64,000 nt of DNA, taken from Anaerolineaceae bacterium. Lineage in GTDB: Bacteria > Chloroflexota > Anaerolineae > Aggregatilineales > Phototrophicaceae. Positions 9,142-18,771 of this stretch are shown here, in pieces (the first letter of the stretch is position 1; the number at the start of each line of letters is the position of its first letter). A program made the translations under genes and the position numbers. The stretch spans positions 1 through 64,000 of the forward strand of contig JACKCH010000010.1 of the NCBI GenBank assembly GCA_020634115.1, in the 5' to 3' direction. The notes below the pieces were generated by a model that saw nothing but the letters and a program-made list of their open reading frames with translations, had not been told where the DNA came from and made no database searches.

Positions 9142-9397
9142 AATGCTCCCTCCTGGAATTGATCGTGAGTTGCTATGAAATGGTGCGAAGTCATCTACTG
9201 ATGATTATAGTCCATCCTACGAGAAAGCGGCGCGGCCTACAGGACGGAAAGCCTACGCTCACACGCCTGTCAGGCAATGCTGCTCAAATATTGAATGCAC
9301 TCGCCCAATAGTCCTGAAAAGTAGACGTGCCGTCTGATTCGTGCTACAGTACGTTTAACCCAAAATAACCCAAGTTATCCCAAATCTGAGCGTAACT

Positions 9398-10318
9398 ATG
9401 GCCTGGCGCGTCCATCTCACCAATCAAGCAATACCGGCTCTCGACATCCTCCCCGGCAAGTCCCCCTTGCTCGCGGTCTGGACTCAGCGTGACCGGGTAT
9501 CTTACTTCAACCTGGAGACTGGCACGCCAGCAGGCGACCAGACGTTTCAACTGGGCAGCGCCGACAGCCGCCAGCATCCCCGCTGGGCGGAGTTCGTGGC
9601 CGGGTTGGTCGCGCCCAACCACGCCTATCTCCCCGTCGTACGGACGCCGCTGGGGGAAATTTACTTGACAGGCGATGGACGGATGCGCGTCGTGCATGTG
9701 CGTGGAGCGGAACTGTTTCTGGATATTGATGACAAGGAACTGCCACTCGACTCCGGGGAAGCGGAGTCGTTCCTGGCGTTGGGACTGGATCGCTTTCTCG
9801 GCCTGATCGCCGCGCTGGACGAAGCCGGGAAGCTACACATCTACCAGCAGCATATCCCGGTGGGCGTGTTCGACTTCAAGCTCAACGCAAACGAGGACTA
9901 CCAGCCGAATGTCGCGGTGGCCTTCGGCGGTGGGGCGCTGTTCGTGACCGATGGTCGCCGCATCGTGTTGACTGATTCCAGTGGCAAAGCCCGCAAACAG
10001 CTTCAAGTCCACTATTTTATCCGGCGGATTGCCTGTTCACCCAATGGCCGCTACCTGGCGACCAGTGACGGCGAAACCGGCGTGGTGCGCATCTATACCG
10101 GGACTGACCTGACCATCACCCACCAGCGGCACGCGATTGACCTGGTGTTGGCGGCGACACAGGTGCAGCTCCTGGCGGATATTCCCCCGATGGGAACCGC
10201 GCCCGGCCCGCTGGCAGTGGATAACGAGGGGCGAATCGCCTTCTCCATGTCGGGCGTGGTATGCCTGACTGACCTCACGCAGATGGATGAACTCCCTCGC
10301 CCGCAGCCGCTGCTGTAG
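9398..10318 (+). CDS. Hypothetical protein, probable beta-propeller
   Basis: 306 residues without a signal peptide or membrane helix. Repeated short beta-strand patterns are visible, such as FVTDGRRIVLTDSSGKARKQ and IACSPNGRYLATSDGETGVVRIY. The latter is a typical WD40/YVTN propeller blade. No enzyme motif seen. It is transcribed away from the SH3b/CARDB gene across a 256-bp gap. Function unknown; a scaffold or protein-protein platform is plausible from the fold only. Confidence 0.65.
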   Translation: MAWRVHLTNQAIPALDILPGKSPLLAVWTQRDRVSYFNLETGTPAGDQTFQLGSADSRQHPRWAEFVAGLVAPNHAYLPVVRTPLGEIYLTGDGRMRVVHVRGAELFLDIDDKELPLDSGEAESFLALGLDRFLGLIAALDEAGKLHIYQQHIPVGVFDFKLNANEDYQPNVAVAFGGGALFVTDGRRIVLTDSSGKARKQLQVHYFIRRIACSPNGRYLATSDGETGVVRIYTGTDLTITHQRHAIDLVLAATQVQLLADIPPMGTAPGPLAVDNEGRIAFSMSGVVCLTDLTQMDELPRPQPLL

Positions 10319-10392
10319 AAGTGGTCAGCCGTCAGTTATTGGTTATCAGAAAAAACAACTCGACTGTTCCCCAAAAAGCGCAGGTACAGTGA

Positions 10393-10773
10393 TTATCCGG
10401 TTTCAATCAGTGGCGACAGGCCGTCAATCCCCGTGTAGCGTACCGGTTGCGGGGCGTAATAGGCAACCGATTGAACCACATAACGGGCGGTATTGAGTGT
10501 GACATTGGTGAGGATGTATTCCTCCTCCCCAGCGTACAGCCCGACATGGTAGCGGTCTTCCCCGTGTACCAGGTGACGCACCAGCCAGCCGGACAGCCCG
10601 CCGTAACGCGCCGCTTTCACTACTTCCACTTCGGTGAGTTCATTCCATCGTACCGGCTGCCCATTGACCACAACTTCCCCGGCGTAAATGTCAAATGTTG
10701 TCAGGACATAATGAGATTCACCCGGTGTGAGCGCATCGTAGTCAGGGACGACTTTGAGCCGCTTTAAAATCAT
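10393..10773 (-). CDS. Conserved-looking hypothetical protein
   Basis: 126 residues, mixed alpha/beta, no signal peptide, no membrane segment, no known motif. The start ATG at 10773 is preceded by GGAGAGAAA. It is convergent with the propeller gene, and codon usage matches neighbours. The family is not recognised. Confidence 0.6.
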   Translation of the reverse strand: MILKRLKVVPDYDALTPGESHYVLTTFDIYAGEVVVNGQPVRWNELTEVEVVKAARYGGLSGWLVRHLVHGEDRYHVGLYAGEEEYILTNVTLNTARYVVQSVAYYAPQPVRYTGIDGLSPLIETG

Positions 10774-10918
10774 GTGTTGTGTTTCTCTCCGCTAAATGGT
10801 TAATTGCCAGCCCCTTTGCTTCCGGGATAGGATAGAGGGGTATCATTCGATTAATCATACCGAATTTACCTGATGGTCGATTACTTTTCTAATTCTTCTC
10901 CAAAGCGATAGAGGAGTT

Positions 10919-12178
10919 GTGGTGAAACAAAATCTGCTGGCGCTGTCGTTATTGTTGACCCTGGTATGGCATTTCCCGGTGGTTCAAGGGCAGGCGGAGG
11001 GTGAATTGGTCGTGTTCGCCGCCGCATCCCTGACTGATGCCTACGAAGCAATTGCCACTGCCTTTGAAGAAGTCCATCCCGGCGTGAATATCCTGTTTAA
11101 CTTTGGCGGTTCGTCCACACTGGCGACCCAACTTATCCAAGGCGCTCCGGCGGACGTGTTTGCCAGCGCCAACACCCAACAGATGGTAGTGGCAATTGAG
11201 GGCGGGCGCATCGCCGGGACACCGCGCACCTTTGCGAAAAACCGCCTTGTGGTGATCGTGCCTGCCGATAATCCTGCGCCGATTCAGTCGCTCCATGATC
11301 TGGCGAACCCTGGCGTTCACCTGATCCTGGCCGCGCCGGAAGTGCCGGTGCGAACCTATACCGATATCATGCTTGACCGGATGGCGCTCGACCCGGCCTA
11401 TGGTGACGATTACCGGGGGGCGGTTCTGGGCAATATTGTATCGGAAGAGCCAAATGTACGACAGGTTTCCGCCAAAATCGCGCTGGGCGAGGCCGATGCC
11501 GGAATTGTCTACCGCTCCGACATCACACCGGACATCGCCAATCAGGTTATCATGCTGCCGATCCCCGATCCGTTTAACACGATTGCGACTTATCCAATCG
11601 CGCTCACCAATGACACCGCCTACCCTGAACTGGCCGCTCAGTTTGTGGATTTCGTGCTTTCAGATGCCGGGCAGGATATTCTGGTGGCGTGGGGACTCAT
11701 TTCAGTACGGATTCCGCCGCTGCCGGATACGGTGACGCTGCCCAATGATGGCACGCTGCGGGTGGATGGACAGGTACTCAACCCGCTTTCTTTGACTGCC
11801 AACAGCTTGCGAGCCGACTATGCGACGCAAACGGTGGTGGCGGCTTTTACCGGGACGCCATTTACTGGCGTTCTGCTGTGGGATGTTATCACGGCGGCGC
11901 AGCCCAACCTGAATGCCGATGTACCGGATGACCAACTGAGTCTGTTTATTGTCGTCACCGGGGCGGACGGCGCACAGGTGACGTTCTCCTGGGGTGAGAT
12001 TGACCCGGCCTATGGCGGCCAACCGGTCATCGTTGCCTACACGGAAAACGGTAACGCGATCACCGATGCCCAAGGGGGAATGCGGCTGGTTGTCCCCAAT
12101 GACCGCCAGGCGGGGCGTTCATTGCGGGGTATCGTCAATATCAGCCTGCGTGACGCGCCGCCCCCCGCCGGAGATTGA
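10919..12178 (+). CDS. ModA-like molybdate-binding protein fused to a sulfite-oxidase-type domain
   Basis: 419 residues. A signal peptide (to about VVQGQA) leads into a complete ModA-type periplasmic binding domain (about 28-265: VVFAAASLTDAYEAIATAFE, FNFGGSSTLATQLIQGAPADVF, GEADAGIVYRSD). ModA proteins deliver molybdate or tungstate to an ABC importer. Residues about 285-415 form a second domain resembling the oxidoreductase molybdopterin fold (PF00174): LRVDGQVLNPLSLT, TGTPFTGVLLWDVI, IVVTGADGAQVTFSW and RLVVPNDRQAG. I see no active-site Cys in it. No ModB or ModC is adjacent. The start is one of two GTG codons at 10919 and 10922 behind GAGGAG. The next gene follows after about 60 bp on the same strand. 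Confidence 0.82.
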   Translation: MVKQNLLALSLLLTLVWHFPVVQGQAEGELVVFAAASLTDAYEAIATAFEEVHPGVNILFNFGGSSTLATQLIQGAPADVFASANTQQMVVAIEGGRIAGTPRTFAKNRLVVIVPADNPAPIQSLHDLANPGVHLILAAPEVPVRTYTDIMLDRMALDPAYGDDYRGAVLGNIVSEEPNVRQVSAKIALGEADAGIVYRSDITPDIANQVIMLPIPDPFNTIATYPIALTNDTAYPELAAQFVDFVLSDAGQDILVAWGLISVRIPPLPDTVTLPNDGTLRVDGQVLNPLSLTANSLRADYATQTVVAAFTGTPFTGVLLWDVITAAQPNLNADVPDDQLSLFIVVTGADGAQVTFSWGEIDPAYGGQPVIVAYTENGNAITDAQGGMRLVVPNDRQAGRSLRGIVNISLRDAPPPAGD

Positions 12179-12239
12179 TGAATCTAATGCAAGAACATTT
12201 TGAACAATGCTAAAAAGTAAACAGAAGGAATAAAACGAT

Positions 12240-13214
12240 ATGGCTTTGTGGCTGAACCGGCACGATATTGAGTCCGTCCTCACAATGGATGCGGCGATTA
12301 CCGCCGTCGAAAACGCCTTTCGTCAACTGGCAACCGGCGCGGTGGTGATGCCGCAGCGCGTCGGGTTTGGCGGGAATGGCGGCGGCGGCGCGGCGATGCC
12401 TGCCTACATCGGTGGCGAAGATGGCGGCCTGGGAATCAAGGTCGTCACGCTGTTTGGCGGCAACGTAGCGAAGAATCTGCCGGTGGTGAACGGCACGCTG
12501 CTCCTGCTTGAACCCGATACCGGGCGACTGCTGGCGGTGATGGATGCCGGGTACATGACCGCCGTCCGTACCGGCGCGGTGGGTGGCGTGGCGGCGAAAT
12601 ACCTGGCACGCGAAGAGTCGCAGACGGTGACGATCTTTGGCGCGGGGGTGCAGGCCAGAGCGCAGTTGGAGGCGGCCTGTGCCGTGCGTCCTATCCGGCG
12701 CGCCCTGGTGGTGGATGCGCTGCCGGACGCGGCGGCGCGGTTCGCGGCGGAAATGAGCGAAAAGCTCCATATCGAAGCCCGCGCGACAGATGATGTGCAG
12801 GCAGCAGTCGAAGCGGCGGACATTCTCGTGACGGCCACCACTGCCCACGACCCCATTTTTGACGGTAACTGGCTGCGTCCCGGTGTGCATATCAACGGCA
12901 TTGGCTCTCATGCCCCGGCGGCGCGTGAACTGGATACGACTACCGTGCAGCGCAGTCGCATCGTGGCCGATCAGAGGGCAGCTTGCCTGGCCGAGGCGGG
13001 TGATTTGCTTATCCCGCTGAAGGAAGGCGAGATCCAGGAAACTGCGATTGCGGCGGAACTGGGCGAAATCGTCGCCGGGAGTCAACCGGGGCGTGAAAAC
13101 GCGGCGGAGATTACGCTGTTCAAGTCGGTGGGGCTGGCGATTCAGGATGTGGCTGTCGCGGTGCTGGCCTTCCAGCAGGCGCAGGCTGCCGGAATCGGGC
13201 AAACGCTCCGCTGA
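12240..13214 (+). CDS. Ornithine cyclodeaminase / mu-crystallin family protein
   Basis: 324 residues, the normal length for this NAD(P)-dependent family, which includes ornithine cyclodeaminase, alanine dehydrogenase and ketimine reductases. Seen: DGGLGIKVVTLF near residue 65, LLLLEPDTGRLLAVMDAGYMTAVRTGAVGG (its core), and the Rossmann motif TIFGAGVQARAQLEA near 135. INGIGSHAPAARELD and ELGEIVAG follow. The substrate cannot be told from sequence. ATG at 12240 is preceded by AGAAGGA. Possibly co-transcribed with the ModA fusion upstream; convergent with the SDR gene. Confidence 0.88.
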   Translation: MALWLNRHDIESVLTMDAAITAVENAFRQLATGAVVMPQRVGFGGNGGGGAAMPAYIGGEDGGLGIKVVTLFGGNVAKNLPVVNGTLLLLEPDTGRLLAVMDAGYMTAVRTGAVGGVAAKYLAREESQTVTIFGAGVQARAQLEAACAVRPIRRALVVDALPDAAARFAAEMSEKLHIEARATDDVQAAVEAADILVTATTAHDPIFDGNWLRPGVHINGIGSHAPAARELDTTTVQRSRIVADQRAACLAEAGDLLIPLKEGEIQETAIAAELGEIVAGSQPGRENAAEITLFKSVGLAIQDVAVAVLAFQQAQAAGIGQTLR

Positions 13215-13230
13215 CTATCCGCCAATGCAA

Positions 13231-14040
13231 TCAATCTTGGGATAGTGGCGCGTCCATCCGGTAATACAGGCGCATCAGCCCTTCGCCCAGGCGTTCCGGC
13301 AAAAAACGTTTCGCCAGCAGCGCCCAGGATTCAAGCCCTAACGGGTGACGGAAGCGGGCGGGCTGGCGCTCTACCAATGTCGTGACTTTGCGGGCGACCC
13401 ATTCCGGGCTGGGGCCGTTGCGGACGTTGGCTTCGTGCAGGCTGTTCACCCGTTCGCGGATGCCGTCATAAGCGGGAATCGGCTGGGCGGGGGACTGCAT
13501 CACCAGCGGCGTGTTGATGTCCCCCGGCTCGACTATCGCAACGTGGATACCGAACTGTTTCACCTCGTAGCGCAGCGATTCGCTGTAGCCTTCCAGCGCG
13601 TGTTTGGCGGCGCTGTAGAGACCGATATACGGCACGCCCAGTATCCCGGCCAGTGAACTGATGTTGATAATCTGTCCGGCACGCTGCTCCCGCATGATAG
13701 GCAGAACGGCGTTGGTCACGCGCAGCACCCCGAAGAACAGCGTCTCGAACAGCGCTTTCGCCTCATCTACCGAGGCCTCTTCGATTGCCCCGGAGAGGCC
13801 GTACCCGGCGTTATTCACCAGCACATCAATCCGGCCTGCCTGCTTCATCACATCCTGAATGCAGGCCTGCACCGACTCATCGTCGCATACATCCAGTGGC
13901 AACAGGGTAAACCTGGTGATAGTGTGCTGCTCCGGGTGGCGGCTGGTGCCAAAGACGGTATATCCCCGCTGCGCTAGGCGTTCCGCCGTCGCCCGCCCGA
14001 TTCCGCTGGACGCGCCGGTAATGAGAATGACTCTGCTCAT
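13231..14040 (-). CDS. Short-chain dehydrogenase/reductase (SDR)
   Basis: 269 residues, classical SDR. It has TGASSGIG at 8-15, NNAG at 77-80, catalytic Ser129, and Tyr142/Lys146 in GLYSAAKHAL. The long C-terminal extension is typical of SDRs acting on lipids or steroids, but the substrate is unknown. Its stop lies 16 bp from the stop of the convergent cyclodeaminase-family gene. Confidence 0.92.
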   Translation of the reverse strand: MSRVILITGASSGIGRATAERLAQRGYTVFGTSRHPEQHTITRFTLLPLDVCDDESVQACIQDVMKQAGRIDVLVNNAGYGLSGAIEEASVDEAKALFETLFFGVLRVTNAVLPIMREQRAGQIINISSLAGILGVPYIGLYSAAKHALEGYSESLRYEVKQFGIHVAIVEPGDINTPLVMQSPAQPIPAYDGIRERVNSLHEANVRNGPSPEWVARKVTTLVERQPARFRHPLGLESWALLAKRFLPERLGEGLMRLYYRMDAPLSQD

Positions 14041-14257
14041 GATTTTCCGCCCCCAACCTATGACCGCACTATAGCCTGATTATACAAGCCCCGCACCTCT
14101 GAAATTCAATTATAGAGTATAGTTTTTGGTACGAGCCGTCAGTTTTCGGCATCGTGGGTTAGCTATCAGGAAAAAATCGCTCGATAGCCTGAAGTGCTAA
14201 AGGGCTAACCAGCCAGCGGCCTGAAAAGTAGTGTATGTATTGGAAGAGGGAAAACGT

Positions 14258-16054
14258 ATGAAAAAACCAGGATTTCAGTGGGTGGTTAGCGGATTAGCCC
14301 TGTTCTGGGCGGTGTTTGCCCTGGGCGGGGTGGTTGCTCAGGATAACCCCGGAGTGGATACGAGCGACTATGAAAGCGTGATGCAGGGAATCACCGGGGC
14401 AATTGTGGATTTCTGGCGTTTTGGGAATGACGATGCCAGCTTGATTGACGTGATTGCCGTCAGCGATGATCCATTATATGTCGCGCCGCTGGTGGATGGC
14501 GCGTATTTCCTGCGCGGCACAGATTCGCAACTGGAAAGGGCGGTATATGCGGCACTGCGGGCGCTTTCCGGTCAGGACTTCGGGGCGGACTGGCCGGAGT
14601 GGTTCAAGTGGGCGTCCGCGCAGGATTTGGCGCTGCCGCCGGGCTACTCGCAGTTCAAAGGCGGGCTGTTCAGTACGCTGATAGACCCGGCCTTTGACCG
14701 TTTCTTCCAACCGGGCGTGCAGGAAACTGCCCGTGTCAACCTGCAGGAAGTGGTATGGGGTGGTGTGCGCGTGGACGGTATCCCGTCGCTAGTGGATGCG
14801 ATCCAGATTTCGCCGGAAGAGGCCGCCGCCGAAGGGGAAGCCTTCACCCAGTTTTGCAATGAAGGGGACTGCAGCTACCCCGCGCCGGATGAATATGTAT
14901 TCGGCGTGAGTATTGACGGCGACAACCGCGCTTACCCGTTGCGCCTGCTCAACTGGCACGAACTGTTTAACGATGTCATCGGCCATGCCCCCCTGTATGA
15001 CGCGCCGGATGGCAACATCGTCTGTTATTTCCGGGCGCCTGTTGAATTCAAGGCGACGGCGCGTCAGGGCGACTCGTGGGTGTCCATCACGGGTGAGTCA
15101 GCGGGTTGCCCGTTGAATGGCTGGCTGACTGCCCCGGAAACGCTGGTCTGGGCCGATAGTGATTGGGGTACGGTGCAGGCGGCGCTGCCCGATGCGGGCG
15201 AAACCCCACTTTCGTTATCCGCTGGACTGCGCGGCAGCGTGCCGGGCCAAGCGGTGGCGCTGGCTTACTGTACGCTGTGCGGGTCGGGCATCCTGTACGA
15301 CACGACTATTCCTGATCTGATGGTCAACGGGGAACACCAGGGCGAAACTGTGCTGGAATTCGGTTCTACTGGGATGCTGATGCGCTCGAACAAACTGATG
15401 TATGACCGTAATACCGATACGGTATGGAACGCGATCACGGGTGAACCGGCCTTTGGCCCGCTGGCGGCCAGCGGCATCCAGCTCGAAATCCTGCCGGTAG
15501 TGGTGACGGATTGGGCGACATGGCTGGAAGAACACCCGGACACCAGCGTTTTGAGTCTGCGTACCGGTTATGACCGCCCGTATATTAACGGGGTGGCGTA
15601 TCATGACTACTTCAACGATCCGAATTTCATCATGTTCCCGGTGTGGCAACAGGACACCAGCGAAAATGAGAACAAAGATGTGGTGTTCACGCTCTATCTG
15701 AACGAGACGCCCAAAGCCTACCCGCTGCGCGTCCTGATCCCGGAACAGGTAACGAACGATACGCTGGCCGAGGTCGAACTGGTCATCGTCACGCGGGAGA
15801 CACCGGGACGCGGATTCTTTGAGCCGGGCGGCGCGGCAGTGCGGGCGTATGAACGTGGCGGTCACACCTTCCAGCCAGGCGCGACTTCCCATGAAGTGGT
15901 GGATGAAAATGGTGTAGTGTGGGCAGTCACGGAAGATGCGTTGGTCAGCCCGGACGGAGAGACGCTGGGGCGCTTAGGCGGCCATCTGGCATTTTGGTTT
16001 GGCTGGTACGGTTTTTACCCAGATACACTGGTCTATGCGGGTGCGGCTTCCTGA
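14258..16054 (+). CDS. Secreted DUF3179 domain protein
   Basis: 598 residues with a signal peptide (LALFWAVFALGGVVAQD). The body matches DUF3179 proteins: GIPSLVDAIQISPEEAA near 165, FGVSIDGDNRAYPLRLLNWHELFND near 215, a CTLCGSG motif near 340, then FGSTGMLMRSNKLMYDR. The family occurs in many environmental bacteria and archaea; its function is not established. The CxxC may be redox-active or metal-binding (inference). ATG at 14258 is chosen because GGAAGAGGG precedes it; a start nine codons upstream lacks a good site. Confidence 0.82.
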   Translation: MKKPGFQWVVSGLALFWAVFALGGVVAQDNPGVDTSDYESVMQGITGAIVDFWRFGNDDASLIDVIAVSDDPLYVAPLVDGAYFLRGTDSQLERAVYAALRALSGQDFGADWPEWFKWASAQDLALPPGYSQFKGGLFSTLIDPAFDRFFQPGVQETARVNLQEVVWGGVRVDGIPSLVDAIQISPEEAAAEGEAFTQFCNEGDCSYPAPDEYVFGVSIDGDNRAYPLRLLNWHELFNDVIGHAPLYDAPDGNIVCYFRAPVEFKATARQGDSWVSITGESAGCPLNGWLTAPETLVWADSDWGTVQAALPDAGETPLSLSAGLRGSVPGQAVALAYCTLCGSGILYDTTIPDLMVNGEHQGETVLEFGSTGMLMRSNKLMYDRNTDTVWNAITGEPAFGPLAASGIQLEILPVVVTDWATWLEEHPDTSVLSLRTGYDRPYINGVAYHDYFNDPNFIMFPVWQQDTSENENKDVVFTLYLNETPKAYPLRVLIPEQVTNDTLAEVELVIVTRETPGRGFFEPGGAAVRAYERGGHTFQPGATSHEVVDENGVVWAVTEDALVSPDGETLGRLGGHLAFWFGWYGFYPDTLVYAGAAS

Positions 16055-16079
16055 TTTGCGTCGAACACATGGGAACTAA

Positions 16080-16104
16080 AAAGGGGCGTTGCGCACGCCC
16101 CTTT
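16080..16104. terminator. Bidirectional terminator
   Basis: Stem AAAGGGGCG/CGCCCCTTT with a 7-base loop between two convergent genes (stops at 16054 and 16137). A on one side and T on the other allow use in both directions. Confidence 0.85.
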
Positions 16105-16136
16105 GGTAATACTCTGCGGATAGAAACTGCCCGGCA

Positions 16137-17984
16137 TTACTTCCGGCGCAGCAGCAGCGCGGCCACCCCGATCACGCCTAATCCCATCAATGTCAAGGCC
16201 AATGGACGTGCTGCACTCCAGGGTGATACCCCGGTGGAAGGCAGCGATGTGACACTAGGCGGGAACGTGGGAAGAACCTCTACTGCCGGCACAGCCGTCG
16301 CAGGGGGAGCAGCCGGTGGTGGTGGGGGAACTGTCGCCACAATCCGTAGGGGGGTTGCAGCAGTGCCGCTAGGGAAGAATGTCCAGAGGTCAAGTCCTTT
16401 TACATCCCCAAATGCCCCGGTACAGGCCGTGTTGGTATTCCCTCCGGCTGCCGCACCAAATGCTCGCTGGTTCGTGGTTGAATTGAACCCGGTAAGCAGG
16501 TTGCTGTTCGCTGTTGTTGGAGGAGTGAGTCCGCATAATAGCGTGTTGGGAACTGCGCCACCGACGACAGTCCCAGCCAGTGTGCGGTAGCTGCGGTCAT
16601 CGTAAAATGCCCCGGAGCAGCCTCCGGTAAATGGTGGACACGCCCCTGGCGGATTGGTCAGTGTGTACGTCGGGCCGCCATTGATGCTGTTTTCGGCATC
16701 AATCATCGGGAAATGGTACTCACCCGCCCGGATATTCATCCGCACCTGATATGTACCCACCGGGAAAGCGGTTCCTTCGTTATCCAGGCCGTCCCACACA
16801 ATTGTATTGACGCCGGTCACGGTGTCGCCACGCAACACCCGGTTGGTCAGTGTGCTGGGGTCGAAGTCCACCCCGTTCCGGCTAATCGTTAATTGGTACA
16901 GGCCATCCACGTTGCTGGTGAACTGGAATGTCCCACCCGCACCGACCAGACTCATATTGCCGGAGATGCTGCCTATGAATGAGAAGGCCGTGACAACCGG
17001 CGGAACCGGATTTATTGGAATGCCCAACGCATTCAAGGTGACATTCTGCGGCTGGTCAAAAAACATGGGGTAAGCGGGTCGATCCATGCCTACGCCGCCA
17101 TCCAGTGCAGACAGATTAGCGGTGTTGCTCAACACATCATGATACAACGTGGTCGCCCCGTCTGTATCCAGGAAACCCTTTTGGCTGCCATAAATGACAA
17201 ACCCGAAGGGGTCGAGGCCGTTCAATTCTGTCTGGTAAATATAGCCATCGGTGGTTGTTGTATAGAGCGTGGGGTAAACTCGCCGTCCGTTACCGCCAGT
17301 GGACATACCCAGATAGTTGGTATAGACCCGTCCGGTGATGTCAGCCGGGTTGTTGAGCGCGGCGCGAACCGTGACATCCCAGGCCGCAACCGTTGATCCC
17401 TGTGTCGCATCAAAGTTGGTCCCGGCGGCGAGGTTAATATCGCCAGTTGGCGTGCCATTCGCTGCGCCAAGACCCGCAGGCCCGTAGAAGATAACCGGGT
17501 AGATGCCATCCGCCGGAGCAGTGAAGGTGCAGGGTACATAACCACCGGGATTCCCACCGGCTGGCACAGTATCCGGCCCGGCAAGTTCCTCGGCACGGGT
17601 GGTAATCTGCCCAATTGCGTTGGGCAACCCCGCGGTGGCCCGCTGCGTCTGGCAATCATAAATCGGGGCGCCGATGGTTTCATTACCCGTCGGCCCGGTG
17701 ATCGCCCCCGGAGCGTAGACAAAGATGTTGCCGTTATTCACACCCACCGCGCTCGACCCCATCAACAGGGATTCTCCCCCGTTCATGTAGGCATAAAGAA
17801 TGGTACGCCAGCGGATAAGCTGCGCCGGGCCATAGGAGTTCGTGGAAAATTGCAGGTTGCCGCGTGACGCATCGGCTGGCGCACCCGCCGGGAAAAGATC
17901 ACGGCTGCCATCCGCCAGAACGAATGAGGCGGGGAAAGCTGCGATAACCATTATGACCATAAGGACTAATAAGTGTCGTTTCAT
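16137..17984 (-). CDS. Cell-surface protein with LPSTG-type C-terminal sorting signal
   Basis: 615 residues. A signal peptide (residues 1-24, ending SFVLADG) is followed by a long beta-rich, Gly/Asn/Thr-rich ectodomain. One segment (VNTIVWDGLDNEGTAFPVGTY) is of the FlgD-Ig type. The C-terminus has a Pro/Ala/Val linker, then LPSTG, a hydrophobic helix and a final LLRRK, which is the layout of a sortase substrate. No sortase lies in this window. Start ATG at 17984 follows GAAAGAGAA; a longer reading to 18062 has no signal-peptide logic. Confidence 0.8.
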   Translation of the reverse strand: MKRHLLVLMVIMVIAAFPASFVLADGSRDLFPAGAPADASRGNLQFSTNSYGPAQLIRWRTILYAYMNGGESLLMGSSAVGVNNGNIFVYAPGAITGPTGNETIGAPIYDCQTQRATAGLPNAIGQITTRAEELAGPDTVPAGGNPGGYVPCTFTAPADGIYPVIFYGPAGLGAANGTPTGDINLAAGTNFDATQGSTVAAWDVTVRAALNNPADITGRVYTNYLGMSTGGNGRRVYPTLYTTTTDGYIYQTELNGLDPFGFVIYGSQKGFLDTDGATTLYHDVLSNTANLSALDGGVGMDRPAYPMFFDQPQNVTLNALGIPINPVPPVVTAFSFIGSISGNMSLVGAGGTFQFTSNVDGLYQLTISRNGVDFDPSTLTNRVLRGDTVTGVNTIVWDGLDNEGTAFPVGTYQVRMNIRAGEYHFPMIDAENSINGGPTYTLTNPPGACPPFTGGCSGAFYDDRSYRTLAGTVVGGAVPNTLLCGLTPPTTANSNLLTGFNSTTNQRAFGAAAGGNTNTACTGAFGDVKGLDLWTFFPSGTAATPLRIVATVPPPPPAAPPATAVPAVEVLPTFPPSVTSLPSTGVSPWSAARPLALTLMGLGVIGVAALLLRRK

Positions 17985-18396
17985 TAGCAAGTTCTCTTTC
18001 GGGCATGGTGAAGGAGCGGTGCGATGGGGGTCGAAAAGAGCGTATTGCTCCACATCAGCCAAATGACAATAAGTTCAAAAACTCAGTCGTTGACCGAGCT
18101 TAAAACCACCAGTACCAGATATATCTGTAATCTGCTCCCACTTTACACGTTCTGAGTGGATATACCTTGAGGAAAACCCAGACGTAATGCGCAATCTTAG
18201 TGGGCAAGTATAGCAGATAACAGACAAATGACCAATTGGCGGCAATTGGTCTATGGAAATTGTAAGCTTAACAACGGAAAACAAACCTTTGGTGCGTATT
18301 GTACCTATCCCTGATACGGTATTCCTTGCCATTTTGATGTTAGTTCTCTGTTAGTTTTAGGTTTGATTCTGAAGGTAGAGTATGGGGAGGTTATTT
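17985..18396. other. Divergent intergenic region
   Basis: About 410 bp between the LPSTG protein gene and the receiver gene, more AT-rich than its surroundings. It holds the 22-bp palindrome listed at 18230 and a shorter 12-bp one (CAGATATATCTG, about 18115). No gene seen. Confidence 0.6.
18230..18251. promoter_or_regulatory. Perfect palindrome, candidate operator
   Basis: GACCAATTG-gcgg-CAATTGGTC, two perfect 9-bp arms with a 4-bp spacer, in the divergent gap upstream of the receiver gene. No T-run follows, which argues against a terminator. The cognate regulator is unknown. Confidence 0.5.
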
Positions 18397-18771
18397 ATGA
18401 GAAACCATTTGTTAGTTATTGATGACGAACCGAGCATAGGCCATCTGATTGCTCTAATTGGGCAGAAGACTGGACTGACCGTGACCCATGCCACCGAAGG
18501 GCTGGAAGGCATTCACTTAGCCCGGCTGGAAGGGCCGGATGTGATCCTGGTTGACCTGTTCCTGTGGGGTAAAATGGATGGTTGGGAGACGATTGAGCGG
18601 ATTAAGCAAGATAAAGCCTTGCAGCATATCCCCGTGATTGCGATTACATCGGTGGGCGACCTCGACCACGCATACGAGATGGGTTGCGACGGCGCGATCC
18701 TCAAACCCTTCACTCCGGCCCGCTTCAGCAGCTACCTTTCACGCTTTCTGGAAGTCGCACCGGTTGCCTAG
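18397..18771 (+). CDS. Single-domain response regulator (receiver only)
   Basis: 124 residues, CheY-like receiver with no output domain. Seen: HLLVIDDEPS at the start, phospho-acceptor Asp in VILVDLFLWGKMDGW, Thr in AITS, and the KPF motif near residue 105. The start at 18397 is set by GGGGAGG seven bases upstream. No histidine kinase is adjacent. Probably part of a phosphorelay or acting by protein contact. Confidence 0.88.
   Translation: MRNHLLVIDDEPSIGHLIALIGQKTGLTVTHATEGLEGIHLARLEGPDVILVDLFLWGKMDGWETIERIKQDKALQHIPVIAITSVGDLDHAYEMGCDGAILKPFTPARFSSYLSRFLEVAPVA

Noticed and set aside
10319..10392. A third repeat family suggested by CAGTT/ATCAGRAAAAA similarity between about 10325-10375 and 14135-14195
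   Set aside because: Similarity is patchy and short; only two partial copies, not enough to call an element.
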